From NCBI GenBank assembly GCA_002328035.1, contig DCVL01000051.1, forward strand, positions 1 through 64,000: a stretch of DNA of 64,000 nt. The letters are read 5' to 3'. The stretch comes from Geobacter sp. UBA2189. GTDB taxonomy: Bacteria; Desulfobacterota; Desulfuromonadia; Geobacterales; Pseudopelobacteraceae. Below the pieces are notes generated by a model. It ran no database searches, was not told the DNA's origin, and saw only the letters and a program-made list of their open reading frames with translations. Position 1 is the first letter of the stretch; every line of letters begins with the position of its first letter. This document shows, in pieces, positions 44,483 through 53,255 of the stretch. The translations under genes and the position numbers were made by a program.

Positions 44483-46015
44483 TTATAGCAGGCTTTCTCC
44501 GGTCATCTCCTTTGGCTGTTGGATCCCAAGTATCTTAAGCATGGTGGGAGCCAGATCAGCCAGCTTTCCACCTTCCTTAAGAAGAGAACCTTTCCGGCTG
44601 TCATCAACAAGGATAAGCCATACAGGGTTGCAGGTATGAGCCGTATATGGTTCGCCGTTTTCATCAGCCATCTGTTCTGCGTTGCCGTGGTCTGCGGTTA
44701 TCAGGACAGTGCCTCCGAGAGAACGTACCTTTTCAACTACCTTCCCCGCACAGGCGTCAACTGCTTCAACCGCTTTTATTGCGGCAGGCAGTATCCCTGT
44801 ATGCCCCACCATGTCACAGTTGGCAAAATTAAGGATAATGACATCATATATGTCCTGTTCGAGCCGTTTTATAAGCTCATCAGCAACAAGATAAGCACTC
44901 ATCTCCGGTTTCTGATCGTAAGTAGAGACCTCTTTTGGAGAAGGGATCAGGGCGCGGTCTTCGTTTGGAAAAGGGGTTTCAACTCCTCCATTAAAGAAGA
45001 AGGTTACATGGGCATACTTTTCGGTCTCCGCAATCCGTAACTGCTTCAATCCGTTATCAGCAAGCACTCCTCCAAGTATATTGGTCAACTCCTCAGACCC
45101 GAATGCCAGCGGCAGCCCAAAGGTGGCATCATACTCGGTCATGCAGACGTAAGAAGAAAGCCTCGCAAACTTCTGGCGGCTGAATCCATCAAACTCATTG
45201 GTAGTGAGGGCGCGGGTGATCTCTCTGGCGCGGTCTGAACGGAAATTAAAGAATATGACGGCATCTCCGTCATCTATAGTGGCAACAGGTTGATTACCTT
45301 CGCATATTACGGATGGCAGCACAAATTCATCATTAACACCGGCAGTGTAACTTGCAGAGATCACCTCTTCGGATGAAGCCAGAGAATTCCCCTGACCCAG
45401 AACCATTGCATTATAGGCCTTTTCTACCCTGTCCCAGCGATTGTCCCTGTCCATGGCATAGTAACGACCGGTTACGGTTGCTACCCTGCCAATCCCAATC
45501 CGCCGTATCTCTGCCTCAAGCTCTTTGAGATAGCCAGCTCCGCTTTGCGGTGGGGTATCCCTTCCGTCAAGTATGCAATGGATAAATAGATCTTTTAGCC
45601 CCTGTTTTTTTCCCATCTCCAGCAATGCGTACAGATGGGTGTTGTGAGAGTGGACACCCCCATCGGATAGTAGGCCGGCAAGATGCAGTCGGCCACCAGC
45701 GGCCTTTACCTTGGCTATAGAGTCCAGCAGTACAGGATTGCTGAAAAAAGTTCCATCCTGAATAGACTTTGTAATCCTTGTCAGATCCTGGTAAACGATC
45801 CTCCCCGCGCCAATGTTAAGGTGACCTACCTCTGAATTTCCCATCTGCCCTTCCGGCAGTCCTACCGCCATGCCTGATGTGTGGATCTTTGCGTGTGGAA
45901 AATCAGTCAGATAGCTGTCAAGATTGGGAGAATTTGCCTGGGCTACAGCGTTGTTGGCTGTTACAGGGTTTATTCCCCAACCGTCCAGTATCATAAGCAT
46001 CAAAGGTTTTTTCAT
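44483..46015 (-). CDS. gpmI: 2,3-bisphosphoglycerate-independent phosphoglycerate mutase (GpmI)
   Basis: 510 residues. Interconverts 3- and 2-phosphoglycerate with Mn2+ and a phosphoserine intermediate. Alkaline-phosphatase-like motifs: MLMILDGWGINP near 6-17, the phosphoserine segment GQMGNSEVGHLNIGAGR (Ser61), DGRDTPPQSG, and metal ligands in NFANCDMVGHTG and ITADHGNAEQM near the C terminus. The length is standard. It follows the MacA-like gene by 14 bp on the same strand. Confidence 0.97.
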   Translation of the reverse strand: MKKPLMLMILDGWGINPVTANNAVAQANSPNLDSYLTDFPHAKIHTSGMAVGLPEGQMGNSEVGHLNIGAGRIVYQDLTRITKSIQDGTFFSNPVLLDSIAKVKAAGGRLHLAGLLSDGGVHSHNTHLYALLEMGKKQGLKDLFIHCILDGRDTPPQSGAGYLKELEAEIRRIGIGRVATVTGRYYAMDRDNRWDRVEKAYNAMVLGQGNSLASSEEVISASYTAGVNDEFVLPSVICEGNQPVATIDDGDAVIFFNFRSDRAREITRALTTNEFDGFSRQKFARLSSYVCMTEYDATFGLPLAFGSEELTNILGGVLADNGLKQLRIAETEKYAHVTFFFNGGVETPFPNEDRALIPSPKEVSTYDQKPEMSAYLVADELIKRLEQDIYDVIILNFANCDMVGHTGILPAAIKAVEAVDACAGKVVEKVRSLGGTVLITADHGNAEQMADENGEPYTAHTCNPVWLILVDDSRKGSLLKEGGKLADLAPTMLKILGIQQPKEMTGESLL

Positions 46016-46029
46016 TCTTTAAGCTCCTA

Positions 46030-47250
46030 TCAAAAGCGGGGACCCATATGGGGAGATCCGCTTCCTGATTTTTTCTTCGATTTATCGATCTGCTCGACAA
46101 TAACTTCATTACCTTCTTTGAGATCACCTTCGACAATCTCAGTGAATCCGGTGTCGGATAAACCGGTTCTTATTGTTACAGGCACTGGCTTATCATCTTT
46201 AAGGATGTAGACCTTTTGGTTCGGCGCTCCGTTTTTGGCTTTCTGACCGCCTCCCTGTTTCTGTCCCATTCCCCCATGTTTGAGGGCTTTGGTTTCATCG
46301 CCTGTTTTAGGGCGAAAACGGAGCGCAGCGGCAGGCAGTTTCAAGACTCCATCCCTGCGGCCTGTCTCAATAGAGACATTCGCGGTCATCCCTGGTTTTA
46401 GATGAAGATCCCTGTTGTCCACCTGCACTACTACGATATATGTTACAACGTTCTGAACCGTAATTGGGGCTGAACGGATCTGGGTTACTTTCCCCTTAAA
46501 GACCTTTTCAGGATAGGCATCAACTGTAAATGTTGCAGGTTGATCAAGTTGGGCGCGGCTTATATCCGCTTCGTCAACGCTTGTCTCGATCTGCATCTTG
46601 GTAAGATCCTGTGCAATGGAAAAGAGGGTAGGGGTCTGGAATGATGCTGCCACAGTCTGGCCAACATCAATACTTCGAGAGATAACAACGCCGTCAACCG
46701 GAGAGCGGATTACCGAATTTTTCAGATTCGTTTCAGCCTGCATCAGTGAACCACGGGTTTGAGTAACTCCGGCTTCAGCTGATTTAACCCCTGCCACAGC
46801 CGAATCAAAGGCGGTTTGAGAGGCATCAAAATCGCTCTGGGCGACTATTCCCTGGTTGATCAACGTCTTGTTTCTTTCCATGGTACGTTTTGCATCGGCA
46901 AGAGTTACCCTTGCCTTTTGGAGAGCTGCCTGCGAGCTAAGGTTGTTGCCACGAGCCTGCTCCACCTGTGCCAAAAACAGGGAAGGATCTATCTCTGCAA
47001 TTATCTGCCCTTGTTTTACACGTGAATTGTAATCCACATAAAGCTTCTGGATGGTGCCGGAAACCTGGGAACCTACCTGCACTGTTTTAACGGCATTTAC
47101 GGTGCCTGTGGCAGAGATCAGCGATACTATATTGCCTTTTTCGATACGAACGGTTTTGTAACTGCTTTCGGTGGTGCGGTTGGTCATGTACCAGATGGAA
47201 GAGGCAATAATGACAAGCAGAATAAGAGATATAAATATGTACTTTTTCAT
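46030..47250 (-). CDS. MacA-like periplasmic adaptor (HlyD/RND-MFP family)
   Basis: 406 residues. N-terminal membrane anchor (YIFISLILLVIIASSIWYMT), then the adaptor fold: lipoyl-like half-motifs (VSLISATGTVNAVKTVQVGS and VDGVVISRSIDVGQTVA), a coiled-coil between about 95 and 165, and a beta-barrel and C-terminal domain. The closest family is MacA, the adaptor of MacAB ABC exporters. No macB or tolC lies next to it; the downstream gene is gpmI. It is therefore an orphan adaptor or its partners are elsewhere. The last 30 residues are Lys/Gly/Ser-rich. The start ATG has a weak ribosome binding site. Confidence 0.88.
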   Translation of the reverse strand: MKKYIFISLILLVIIASSIWYMTNRTTESSYKTVRIEKGNIVSLISATGTVNAVKTVQVGSQVSGTIQKLYVDYNSRVKQGQIIAEIDPSLFLAQVEQARGNNLSSQAALQKARVTLADAKRTMERNKTLINQGIVAQSDFDASQTAFDSAVAGVKSAEAGVTQTRGSLMQAETNLKNSVIRSPVDGVVISRSIDVGQTVAASFQTPTLFSIAQDLTKMQIETSVDEADISRAQLDQPATFTVDAYPEKVFKGKVTQIRSAPITVQNVVTYIVVVQVDNRDLHLKPGMTANVSIETGRRDGVLKLPAAALRFRPKTGDETKALKHGGMGQKQGGGQKAKNGAPNQKVYILKDDKPVPVTIRTGLSDTGFTEIVEGDLKEGNEVIVEQIDKSKKKSGSGSPHMGPRF

Positions 47251-47436
47251 AATCTTGCAGATTACGCAGAAAGCTGACTCATGTCAACCGCGATGGGGCA
47301 GAAACTCCAGAAGATATAAACCTGAGAAACATATTTCTCCGCATTGGTAAGAACGCAAAGAAAATCAAGAACCTTATGTATCCCCGATAAAGAGATTCGG
47401 GAATAGCAGGTGATCCTTAATAGTTATAATGGCAGC

Positions 47437-48423
47437 TCAGATGTCCGCCAGCTTGCTCTCCCAGCGCCAGGCATCTTCAACTATAGTTTTAAGGGAATCA
47501 TATCTTGGACGCCAGTTTGTAAGTTGTTTTATCTTTTCAGCTTTTGCTGTCAGGCAGGCGGGGTCGCCAGGGCGGCGTTCTGCTTCCACCACTTTAAAAT
47601 CAACCCCGCTCACCTCTTTTACCATTGCCATCACCTCACGAACGCTGCTTCCTTTGCCATAACCTACGTTGATGGCTGTTGAGTCGCCACCTTTGTCAAG
47701 ATAATCGAGTGCGGCAAGGTGTGCGGCTGCGAGGTCTTCAATATGGATGTAATCCCTGATGCCTGTGCCATCATGAGTAGGGTAGTCAGTGCCGTAAATG
47801 GCTGCCTGTTGACGTTGACCCAGGGCAGTCTGGCAGGCGATTTTTATAAGGTGAGTGGCTTCAGGTGTGCGTTGGCCTATTCTGGCCTCCGGATCAGCGC
47901 CTGCTACATTAAAATAGCGCAGGGCGACGTATCTGAACCCGTGAGCTGCGGCTGAATCTCTAAGCATCCATTCACTCATCAGTTTTGATGTGCCATATGG
48001 ATTGATTGGAGCCAGCAGGGTTTCTTCTGAGGCGCTGCCACCTTCAGGGAAACCGTAAACAGCGGCAGTGCTTGAAAAGATAAATCGCTTTACGCCATAT
48101 TGCACTGATTTTTCGATAAGTCCCAAGGTGTTGCGGGTGTTGTTACCGTAATATTTCAATGGCAGGGAGACTGATTCAGGAGCCACAATGGCGGCGGCAA
48201 AGTGTAGTACGGTTGTAAACTGGTACTTTTTGAAGGCTTCATCAACTGCGTTCAGATCGGAGAGATCTGCCTTGATTAATGTTTCGCCATGTAGTAGCGC
48301 ATCAGGGAAGCCGGTAGAAAGGTTGTCATATACTACCACTTTATGGCCTGCCTCAAAGAGCTGACGAACTACATGGCTGCCTATATAACCGCAACCACCT
48401 GTTACAAGTATGGTTTCTGACAT
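47437..48423 (-). CDS. galE: UDP-glucose 4-epimerase (GalE)
   Basis: 328 residues. Extended short-chain dehydrogenase/reductase that interconverts UDP-glucose and UDP-galactose. Rossmann motif TGGCGYIGSHVVRQL near 8-22, Ser/Thr segment FIFSSTAAVYG near 114-124, and catalytic Tyr143/Lys147 in NPYGTSKLM. The start ATG has AAGGAG upstream. It follows the TIM-barrel isomerase gene by 9 bp on the same strand. The 186 bp downstream of its stop hold no gene. Confidence 0.95.
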   Translation of the reverse strand: MSETILVTGGCGYIGSHVVRQLFEAGHKVVVYDNLSTGFPDALLHGETLIKADLSDLNAVDEAFKKYQFTTVLHFAAAIVAPESVSLPLKYYGNNTRNTLGLIEKSVQYGVKRFIFSSTAAVYGFPEGGSASEETLLAPINPYGTSKLMSEWMLRDSAAAHGFRYVALRYFNVAGADPEARIGQRTPEATHLIKIACQTALGQRQQAAIYGTDYPTHDGTGIRDYIHIEDLAAAHLAALDYLDKGGDSTAINVGYGKGSSVREVMAMVKEVSGVDFKVVEAERRPGDPACLTAKAEKIKQLTNWRPRYDSLKTIVEDAWRWESKLADI

Positions 48424-48432
48424 GTTATCTCC

Positions 48433-49200
48433 TTATAGATAGTTGCTTACAGCTTTGATTGATCGCTCAAGACGTTCGCGACTATGGGCTTCCAGTGTCC
48501 AGACTGAATCAGGCGCATACCGCTTAAGAAGGGCTGTTACCCTGGTAAAGTCAATCTCCCCTTCTCCTACTGGCAGATGCTCATCTGCGGTGCCGTGGTT
48601 ATCGTGCAGGTGCGCTTCAATGATCCGGTTTCCCAGGATGCTGAACCAATCATCAAATGATACAGTGGCAAACATGTTAAAATGTCCGACATCAAAACAG
48701 TGACCAAATATCGTACTGTCGAGCTGTTCGAGTACCTTAAGCAGGGTTGAAGGCTCCTCTTCAAAGATGTTTTCCAGCGCAACAAGGCAGCCGGCCTCTT
48801 TTATCCTCGGGATCTGCTGTTCCCAGAAAGATACGGTATTGGAAATCCATCTGTCTACCACAGAGCCGTAAGAGAGACGACTGTAGCCTGGATGGAAGAC
48901 AACGATGCGTGCCTTTAAGATGTCGGCTATATTAAGAGTCTGCTCTGCCCTTAACCTTGTAGTTTCTCTGATGGTTCTATCTACGGATCCAGGATTGAGA
49001 TCCATAAACGGGGCATGAATGGTACATGAAAGGCTGTTATCAAGAAGTTCAGATGAGAAAATCCGCACCTGTTTCATATCTATTGAGTCAAGAGCATCGG
49101 AAGAGAGATAGATTTCAGGGTTTATCTTTTCTTTAAGCAGGTAAGAACGGTTTTCTTCAAGATGATGCCACGGAATATGGCCGCATAGCAGACTAGGCAT
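48433..49200 (-). CDS. sugar phosphate isomerase/epimerase, TIM-barrel (AP endonuclease 2 type)
   Basis: 255 residues. Xylose-isomerase-like TIM barrel: IVVFHPGYSRLSYGSVVDRW, LVALENIFEEEPSTLL, FGHCFDVGHFNMFA (His-x-Asp-x-x-His metal ligands), and IIEAHLHDNHGTADEHLPVG. These enzymes act on sugars or inosose derivatives; the exact reaction is unclear. It overlaps the K+ channel gene upstream by 8 bp and is followed by galE, so a three-gene transcript is likely. The start ATG has GGAG 10 nt upstream. Confidence 0.85.
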   Translation of the reverse strand: MPSLLCGHIPWHHLEENRSYLLKEKINPEIYLSSDALDSIDMKQVRIFSSELLDNSLSCTIHAPFMDLNPGSVDRTIRETTRLRAEQTLNIADILKARIVVFHPGYSRLSYGSVVDRWISNTVSFWEQQIPRIKEAGCLVALENIFEEEPSTLLKVLEQLDSTIFGHCFDVGHFNMFATVSFDDWFSILGNRIIEAHLHDNHGTADEHLPVGEGEIDFTRVTALLKRYAPDSVWTLEAHSRERLERSIKAVSNYL

Positions 49201-50245
49201 CTTTTGTTGTCTCCTTTTTACGATGGGCGGTATGACCTAAGGTAATCCTGTGTTTTACCAGTTCTTCAAGTTTATCTACAGAGGCCGGATCTCCGAGTAC
49301 GATAAGTGTATCACCTTCGTCAAGTTTATCGTGTGGGTTGGGATTAAATATCATATGTCCGTAAGATTTTTTTATACCTACTATTATTACCCCTGTCTGT
49401 TTACGGAACTCGGAAGTAACAAGGGTATGTCCGGCAAAATCGGAATCATTCGGGATGCTGATCTCCTCCATCTGTAGATCGAGGTGCTCACTTGCTGTGG
49501 CGATTTCAATAAAATCAACCACGTTTGGACGCAGGATTGACTGCGCCATTCTCATGCCGCCTATAGCATATGGGGAAACCACCTTGTTGGCTCCGGCGCG
49601 TTTGAGTTTTAGTTCTGTTCCGTCTTCGCCGGAACGCGCCAGTATATAAAGATTTGGATTCAGGCCTCTGGCTGTGAGGGTTATATAGACATTTTCAGAG
49701 TCTGAACTGACCACTGAGATCAATCCGGTTGCTTGCTCTATCCCTGCATGGATAAGCGTATCATCCTGTGTTGCGTCCCCCTTCATCCAGAGATAGCGTT
49801 CATCTTCAATGGCTTCAAGCACTTCCGTATTATGTTCAACAATAACAAACGGAACATCATTGGCTGCAAGTTCGCGGCAGATCATGGAACCTATCCGGCC
49901 AAATCCGCAGATAATATAGTGATCTCTAAGAGCGTCGATCTTCTTTTCCACCTTCTTCCTCCCGATAATCCTTTGAATCTGCCCTTCAAACATTATTTGT
50001 GCCATGCTGCTTACCAGGTAGCCCAGGGTGCTTACACCAAAAACAATAAGAACCATAGTAAACAGCCTGCCCTGATCCGTCAGGTCATGCACCTCTCTAA
50101 AGCCTATGGTTGCAAGAGTTATAACCGTCATGTAGAGGGCGTCAAGCAACCCCCATCCCTCTACAACAATGTAGCCGGTTGTTCCCAGGGTAAGCAGTAA
50201 AAGTAGTATGACAATAGAAATCTTTAGTCGGCGAACCGGATCCAT
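49193..50245 (-). CDS. TrkA-type potassium channel with altered selectivity filter
   Basis: 350 residues from ATG 50243-50245 (AGAGG upstream). Two membrane helices (SIVILLLLLTLGTTGYIVVE at about 10-29 and FTMVLIVFGVSTLGYLVSSM at about 62-81) flank a pore loop; a C-terminal RCK/TrkA-N domain with a Rossmann motif (YIICGFGRIGSMICRELAA) and a TrkA-C-like part follow. This is the MthK-like or Kch topology. The pore loop reads TVITLATIGFREV, so the filter is TIGFR (46-50) where channels have T-V/I-G-Y/F-G: the last Gly is Arg. An upstream in-frame ATG at 50299 is possible. It is expressed divergently from the GntR gene. Confidence 0.88.
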   Translation of the reverse strand: MDPVRRLKISIVILLLLLTLGTTGYIVVEGWGLLDALYMTVITLATIGFREVHDLTDQGRLFTMVLIVFGVSTLGYLVSSMAQIMFEGQIQRIIGRKKVEKKIDALRDHYIICGFGRIGSMICRELAANDVPFVIVEHNTEVLEAIEDERYLWMKGDATQDDTLIHAGIEQATGLISVVSSDSENVYITLTARGLNPNLYILARSGEDGTELKLKRAGANKVVSPYAIGGMRMAQSILRPNVVDFIEIATASEHLDLQMEEISIPNDSDFAGHTLVTSEFRKQTGVIIVGIKKSYGHMIFNPNPHDKLDEGDTLIVLGDPASVDKLEELVKHRITLGHTAHRKKETTKDA

Positions 50246-50381
50246 GAAGCAACCTCTGTTTTTGATACGTCTTTTGCACCCTACTATCTGTAAGATCAAA
50301 ATTCAAGCGACTTGACGATGTTCTGTATGCTTATACTGCCCATCCATTTCTTCAAAACTTCTTAAAACGACATTGATTTTA

Positions 50382-50409
50382 TTGACAATCAATGCATACT
50401 GTATACAAT
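50382..50409 (+). promoter_or_regulatory. sigma70 promoter with overlapping TGTATACA operator, GntR-selA operon
   Basis: TTGACA at 50382-50387 and TACAAT at 50404-50409 with a 16-bp spacer. The perfect palindrome TGTATACA at 50400-50407 overlaps the -10 hexamer and is the kind of short palindrome bound by GntR/FadR-subgroup regulators, so autoregulation by the downstream gene is plausible. Confidence 0.6.
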
Positions 50410-50442
50410 GTGCTCATTCTTTTTGGGGATAGATTACCGACT

Positions 50443-51123
50443 ATGAAAAAATTCAAAGAAAAACACCTGACATTGCGGGAAAAAATTCTGGAAAGTATTC
50501 GTGACGCCATTATATCAGGGGCCATGACACCAGGCAGTCGTGTTTCCGAACCAGAGCTGGCAGAACGGTTCGGGATAAGCAGGACTCCAATACGCGAAGC
50601 CTTCCGTCAGCTTGAATCTGAAGGCTATCTAAAGGTTATACCAAGAAAAGGGGCTGTTGTAAGTGCCTATACTCCGAAGGATATAGAAGAGTTTTATGCC
50701 ATAAAAAGTATTCTCGAGGGGTATGCTGCAAGGCTTGCATGCAGCAGGCTTACAGAAAAAGAGATAGATCGCCTGCTCGCCATAAATAACCGCCTTGCTG
50801 AGTTAAACATTCTTTCAGATGTTAAGCAGTTTTTTAAGGTACATAGCGATTTTCATGACCTTTTCATAAAAGCGGCTGATAACGATAAATTAAGAGAGAT
50901 GATCAACCTTCTTGTAACACGCTTTCAGCGTCTACGCCTTATGTCTATCTCAAGACCCGGGCGTATGGCTGTTTCGGTTGAGGAACATGAAAAGATTATT
51001 GCTGCTTTTCGGGAGAGGAATTGTGAAGCGGCTGAACTGCTGGTGCGAAAGAATGCAGAGTATGGTGGCAAGGTTCTTCTTGATGAGTCTGCCTGCAGGC
51101 CGGGCGAGGCTATGGATCTTTAG
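50443..51123 (+). CDS. GntR-family transcriptional regulator (FadR/FCD subgroup)
   Basis: 226 residues. N-terminal winged helix-turn-helix (GAMTPGSRVSEPELAERFGI, SRTPIREAFRQLESEGYLKV) and an FCD ligand-binding domain (about 75-215) with many helices. The effector cannot be told. The start is ATG 50443; the leader carries a sigma70 promoter and a TGTATACA palindrome. It is followed 9 bp later by selA, so the regulator heads an operon with selA, ispD, a histidine kinase and a DsbC-like gene. An unusual partner for selA. Confidence 0.9.
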   Translation: MKKFKEKHLTLREKILESIRDAIISGAMTPGSRVSEPELAERFGISRTPIREAFRQLESEGYLKVIPRKGAVVSAYTPKDIEEFYAIKSILEGYAARLACSRLTEKEIDRLLAINNRLAELNILSDVKQFFKVHSDFHDLFIKAADNDKLREMINLLVTRFQRLRLMSISRPGRMAVSVEEHEKIIAAFRERNCEAAELLVRKNAEYGGKVLLDESACRPGEAMDL

Positions 51124-51132
51124 GAAACCGAT

Positions 51133-52539
51133 ATGTTGCCATCTACACCGGATATCAGAAGCAGACTCCCCAAAATGGACAAGGTGCTGGCCTGGCCAGA
51201 GATCTCTTCACTGCAAAAGATTACCGGTCATAGCGGTTTAAAAAATGCTGTTCGCAGTGTACTGGAACAGCTTAGAACATCTCTTTCATCGAATGAACAG
51301 CCTGATCTATCTCCTGATAATATTTCCACTATGGTTCTTGCCCGTATCACAGCTGCTGCAACTCCAAGTCTCAGGCGAGTGATAAATGGCAGCGGTGTTG
51401 TGATTCATACAAATCTGGGGCGTTCTCTGCTGCCCGTTGCTGCGGAAGCTGCCTTGCGTGAAACAGCCTTTAGTTACAGTAACCTTGAATTTGATCTTGA
51501 ACAGGGCGAACGGGGCGAGCGTTACGTGCATGTCGAAAGTCTGCTATGTGAGCTGACCGGTGCAGAGGCCGCGCTTGTCGTCAATAATAATGCCGCTGCG
51601 GTGATGCTGGCTCTATCAAGCCTTGCCCAGGGTTACGAGGTAATAGTTTCCAGGGGCGAACTGGTAGAAATAGGTGGTTCTTTCCGGATTCCAGAGGTTA
51701 TGAGGCAGAGTGGCGCAACCCTTGTTGAGGTTGGAACCACCAACCGGACTCATCCACGCGATTACATAAATTCCTTGACCGAGCATACAGCACTGCTTTT
51801 AAAGGTGCATACAAGCAATTTTGCCATTACAGGATTTACAGCAGAGGTTGATGTTTCAACCATGGTGAAGATAGGGAGGGAGTCAGGCATACCAACAATG
51901 GTTGATGCCGGTAGTGGCTCTCTGATTGATCTTTCCTGTTTTGGAATTGTTGGCGAGGCCACAGTCCAGCAGTATATCCAGTCTGGAGCAGATATTGTAA
52001 CCTTTAGCGGGGACAAGCTGCTTGGGGGGCCTCAAGCTGGTATTATTCTGGGCAAGGCCAGTTTTATTGAGAAGATGAAACGTCATCAGTTGCTACGTCC
52101 ACTAAGGATTGACAAGCTGACCCTGGCTGCCCTGGAAGCTACCCTAAGGCTTTATCGGGATAAGGATAAGGCGCTGGTAGAGATACCAACTCTCAGGATG
52201 TTGACAATATCACTGGAGGAGCTTTCTGCAAAGTCTCGCCGCATGCTTAGAAGGCTTCGCTCCATGCTGTCCGATAATTTTACCTTGTCTCTATCTGACG
52301 GCTATTCGAGTCCGGGTGGTGGTTCCTTTCCTCTTCTACAGTTGCCAAGTCGCCTTATAGATATTGCTGTTAAGGGTTATACGCCCCACAGAGTTGAAGA
52401 GATCCTTCGCAAGACAACTCCGCCTATAGTTGGGCGTCTCCACAAAGATCGTTTTCTTCTGGATGTACGAACCGTTTCGGAGTCAGAGATTTCCCTTCTG
52501 GCAGATGCTCTGCTACAGGTCTCAGATTACAAGCCATGA
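51133..52539 (+). CDS. selA: L-seryl-tRNA(Sec) selenium transferase (SelA)
   Basis: 468 residues. PLP enzyme that converts Ser-tRNA(Sec) to Sec-tRNA(Sec) with selenophosphate. The PLP lysine is Lys295 in TFSGDKLLGGPQAG, the same number as in E. coli SelA. Other motifs: INGSGVVIHTNLGRSLL near 84-100, NLEFDLEQGERGERYVHVES, VVNNNAAAVMLAL, VDAGSGSLIDL. The start is ATG 51133. It overlaps ispD by 4 bp. selB is at 5709-7619 in the same window; no tRNA-Sec was found. Confidence 0.97.
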   Translation: MLPSTPDIRSRLPKMDKVLAWPEISSLQKITGHSGLKNAVRSVLEQLRTSLSSNEQPDLSPDNISTMVLARITAAATPSLRRVINGSGVVIHTNLGRSLLPVAAEAALRETAFSYSNLEFDLEQGERGERYVHVESLLCELTGAEAALVVNNNAAAVMLALSSLAQGYEVIVSRGELVEIGGSFRIPEVMRQSGATLVEVGTTNRTHPRDYINSLTEHTALLLKVHTSNFAITGFTAEVDVSTMVKIGRESGIPTMVDAGSGSLIDLSCFGIVGEATVQQYIQSGADIVTFSGDKLLGGPQAGIILGKASFIEKMKRHQLLRPLRIDKLTLAALEATLRLYRDKDKALVEIPTLRMLTISLEELSAKSRRMLRRLRSMLSDNFTLSLSDGYSSPGGGSFPLLQLPSRLIDIAVKGYTPHRVEEILRKTTPPIVGRLHKDRFLLDVRTVSESEISLLADALLQVSDYKP

Positions 52540-53255
52540 AGGCCGCGCGTGCGTTTGCTGTAATTCCTGCTGCAGGGATGGGTAAGAGGATGGGAGCATC
52601 CATTAACAAACAGTATCTTCTGCTAAATGGAAAGCCTATTGTTGCCCACACGTTACAGTTTTTTCAGGACAGTCCTGCCATATCAGGGATTATTCTTGTG
52701 ATTCCTGAAGATGAAATCCCTTATTGCCGTGAGAAAGTAGTTGAACGGTTTAGTCTGTCAAAGGTTATGGATATAGTTCCAGGTGGAGCAGAACGACAGC
52801 ATTCAGTTATGAATGGACTTTCAGCATTGAAACGGTATGCCGGGGATGAAGATCTGGTTGTCGTTCATGATGGGGTTCGTCCGTTTTTAGATGAAAAAAT
52901 GCTACAGGAATCTATAGCTATTGCATCTGAAGGAATTGGCGCCTTGACTGCAGTGCAGGCCAAGGATACCATAAAGGTTGTTGAAGGTGGTTTTGTTATT
53001 GAAACCCCTGACAGATCTGCTCTATGGCATGCACAGACACCACAGAGCTTCAGATATGGCTTGATATTGCGGATGCATGAAATGGCGGAGCTAGAGGACT
53101 TTCTTGGCACTGATGACTGTTCGCTTCTGGAGAGATATGGAGAACAGGTCAGGGTTATAAAGGGCAGTTACCGTAATATAAAGATTACCACGCCTGAAGA
53201 CCTGTTACTTGCCGAAGCGTTTATAAAAAATCCTGGCGGAGGGTCGTTGTCATGA
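52536..53255 (+). CDS. ispD: 2-C-methyl-D-erythritol 4-phosphate cytidylyltransferase (IspD)
   Basis: 239 residues. MEP-pathway enzyme making 4-diphosphocytidyl-2-C-methylerythritol. Nucleotidyltransferase motifs: VIPAAGMGKRMGASINKQYL (CTP loop), VPGGAERQHSVMNGL, VVVHDGVRPFL, AVQAKDTIKVVEGG, NIKITTPEDLLLAE. ispF, often fused or adjacent, is not next to it. It overlaps selA and the kinase gene by 4 bp each (ATGA), so the operon is tight. Confidence 0.96.
   Translation: MKAARAFAVIPAAGMGKRMGASINKQYLLLNGKPIVAHTLQFFQDSPAISGIILVIPEDEIPYCREKVVERFSLSKVMDIVPGGAERQHSVMNGLSALKRYAGDEDLVVVHDGVRPFLDEKMLQESIAIASEGIGALTAVQAKDTIKVVEGGFVIETPDRSALWHAQTPQSFRYGLILRMHEMAELEDFLGTDDCSLLERYGEQVRVIKGSYRNIKITTPEDLLLAEAFIKNPGGGSLS

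Noticed and set aside
47370..47405. CCCGA...TCGGG hairpin after galE
   Set aside because: A 5-bp stem without a T run; not supported as a terminator.
49733..50200. Plus-strand open frame of 155 codons inside the K+ channel gene
   Set aside because: Antisense shadow of the channel; composition reflects the other strand.
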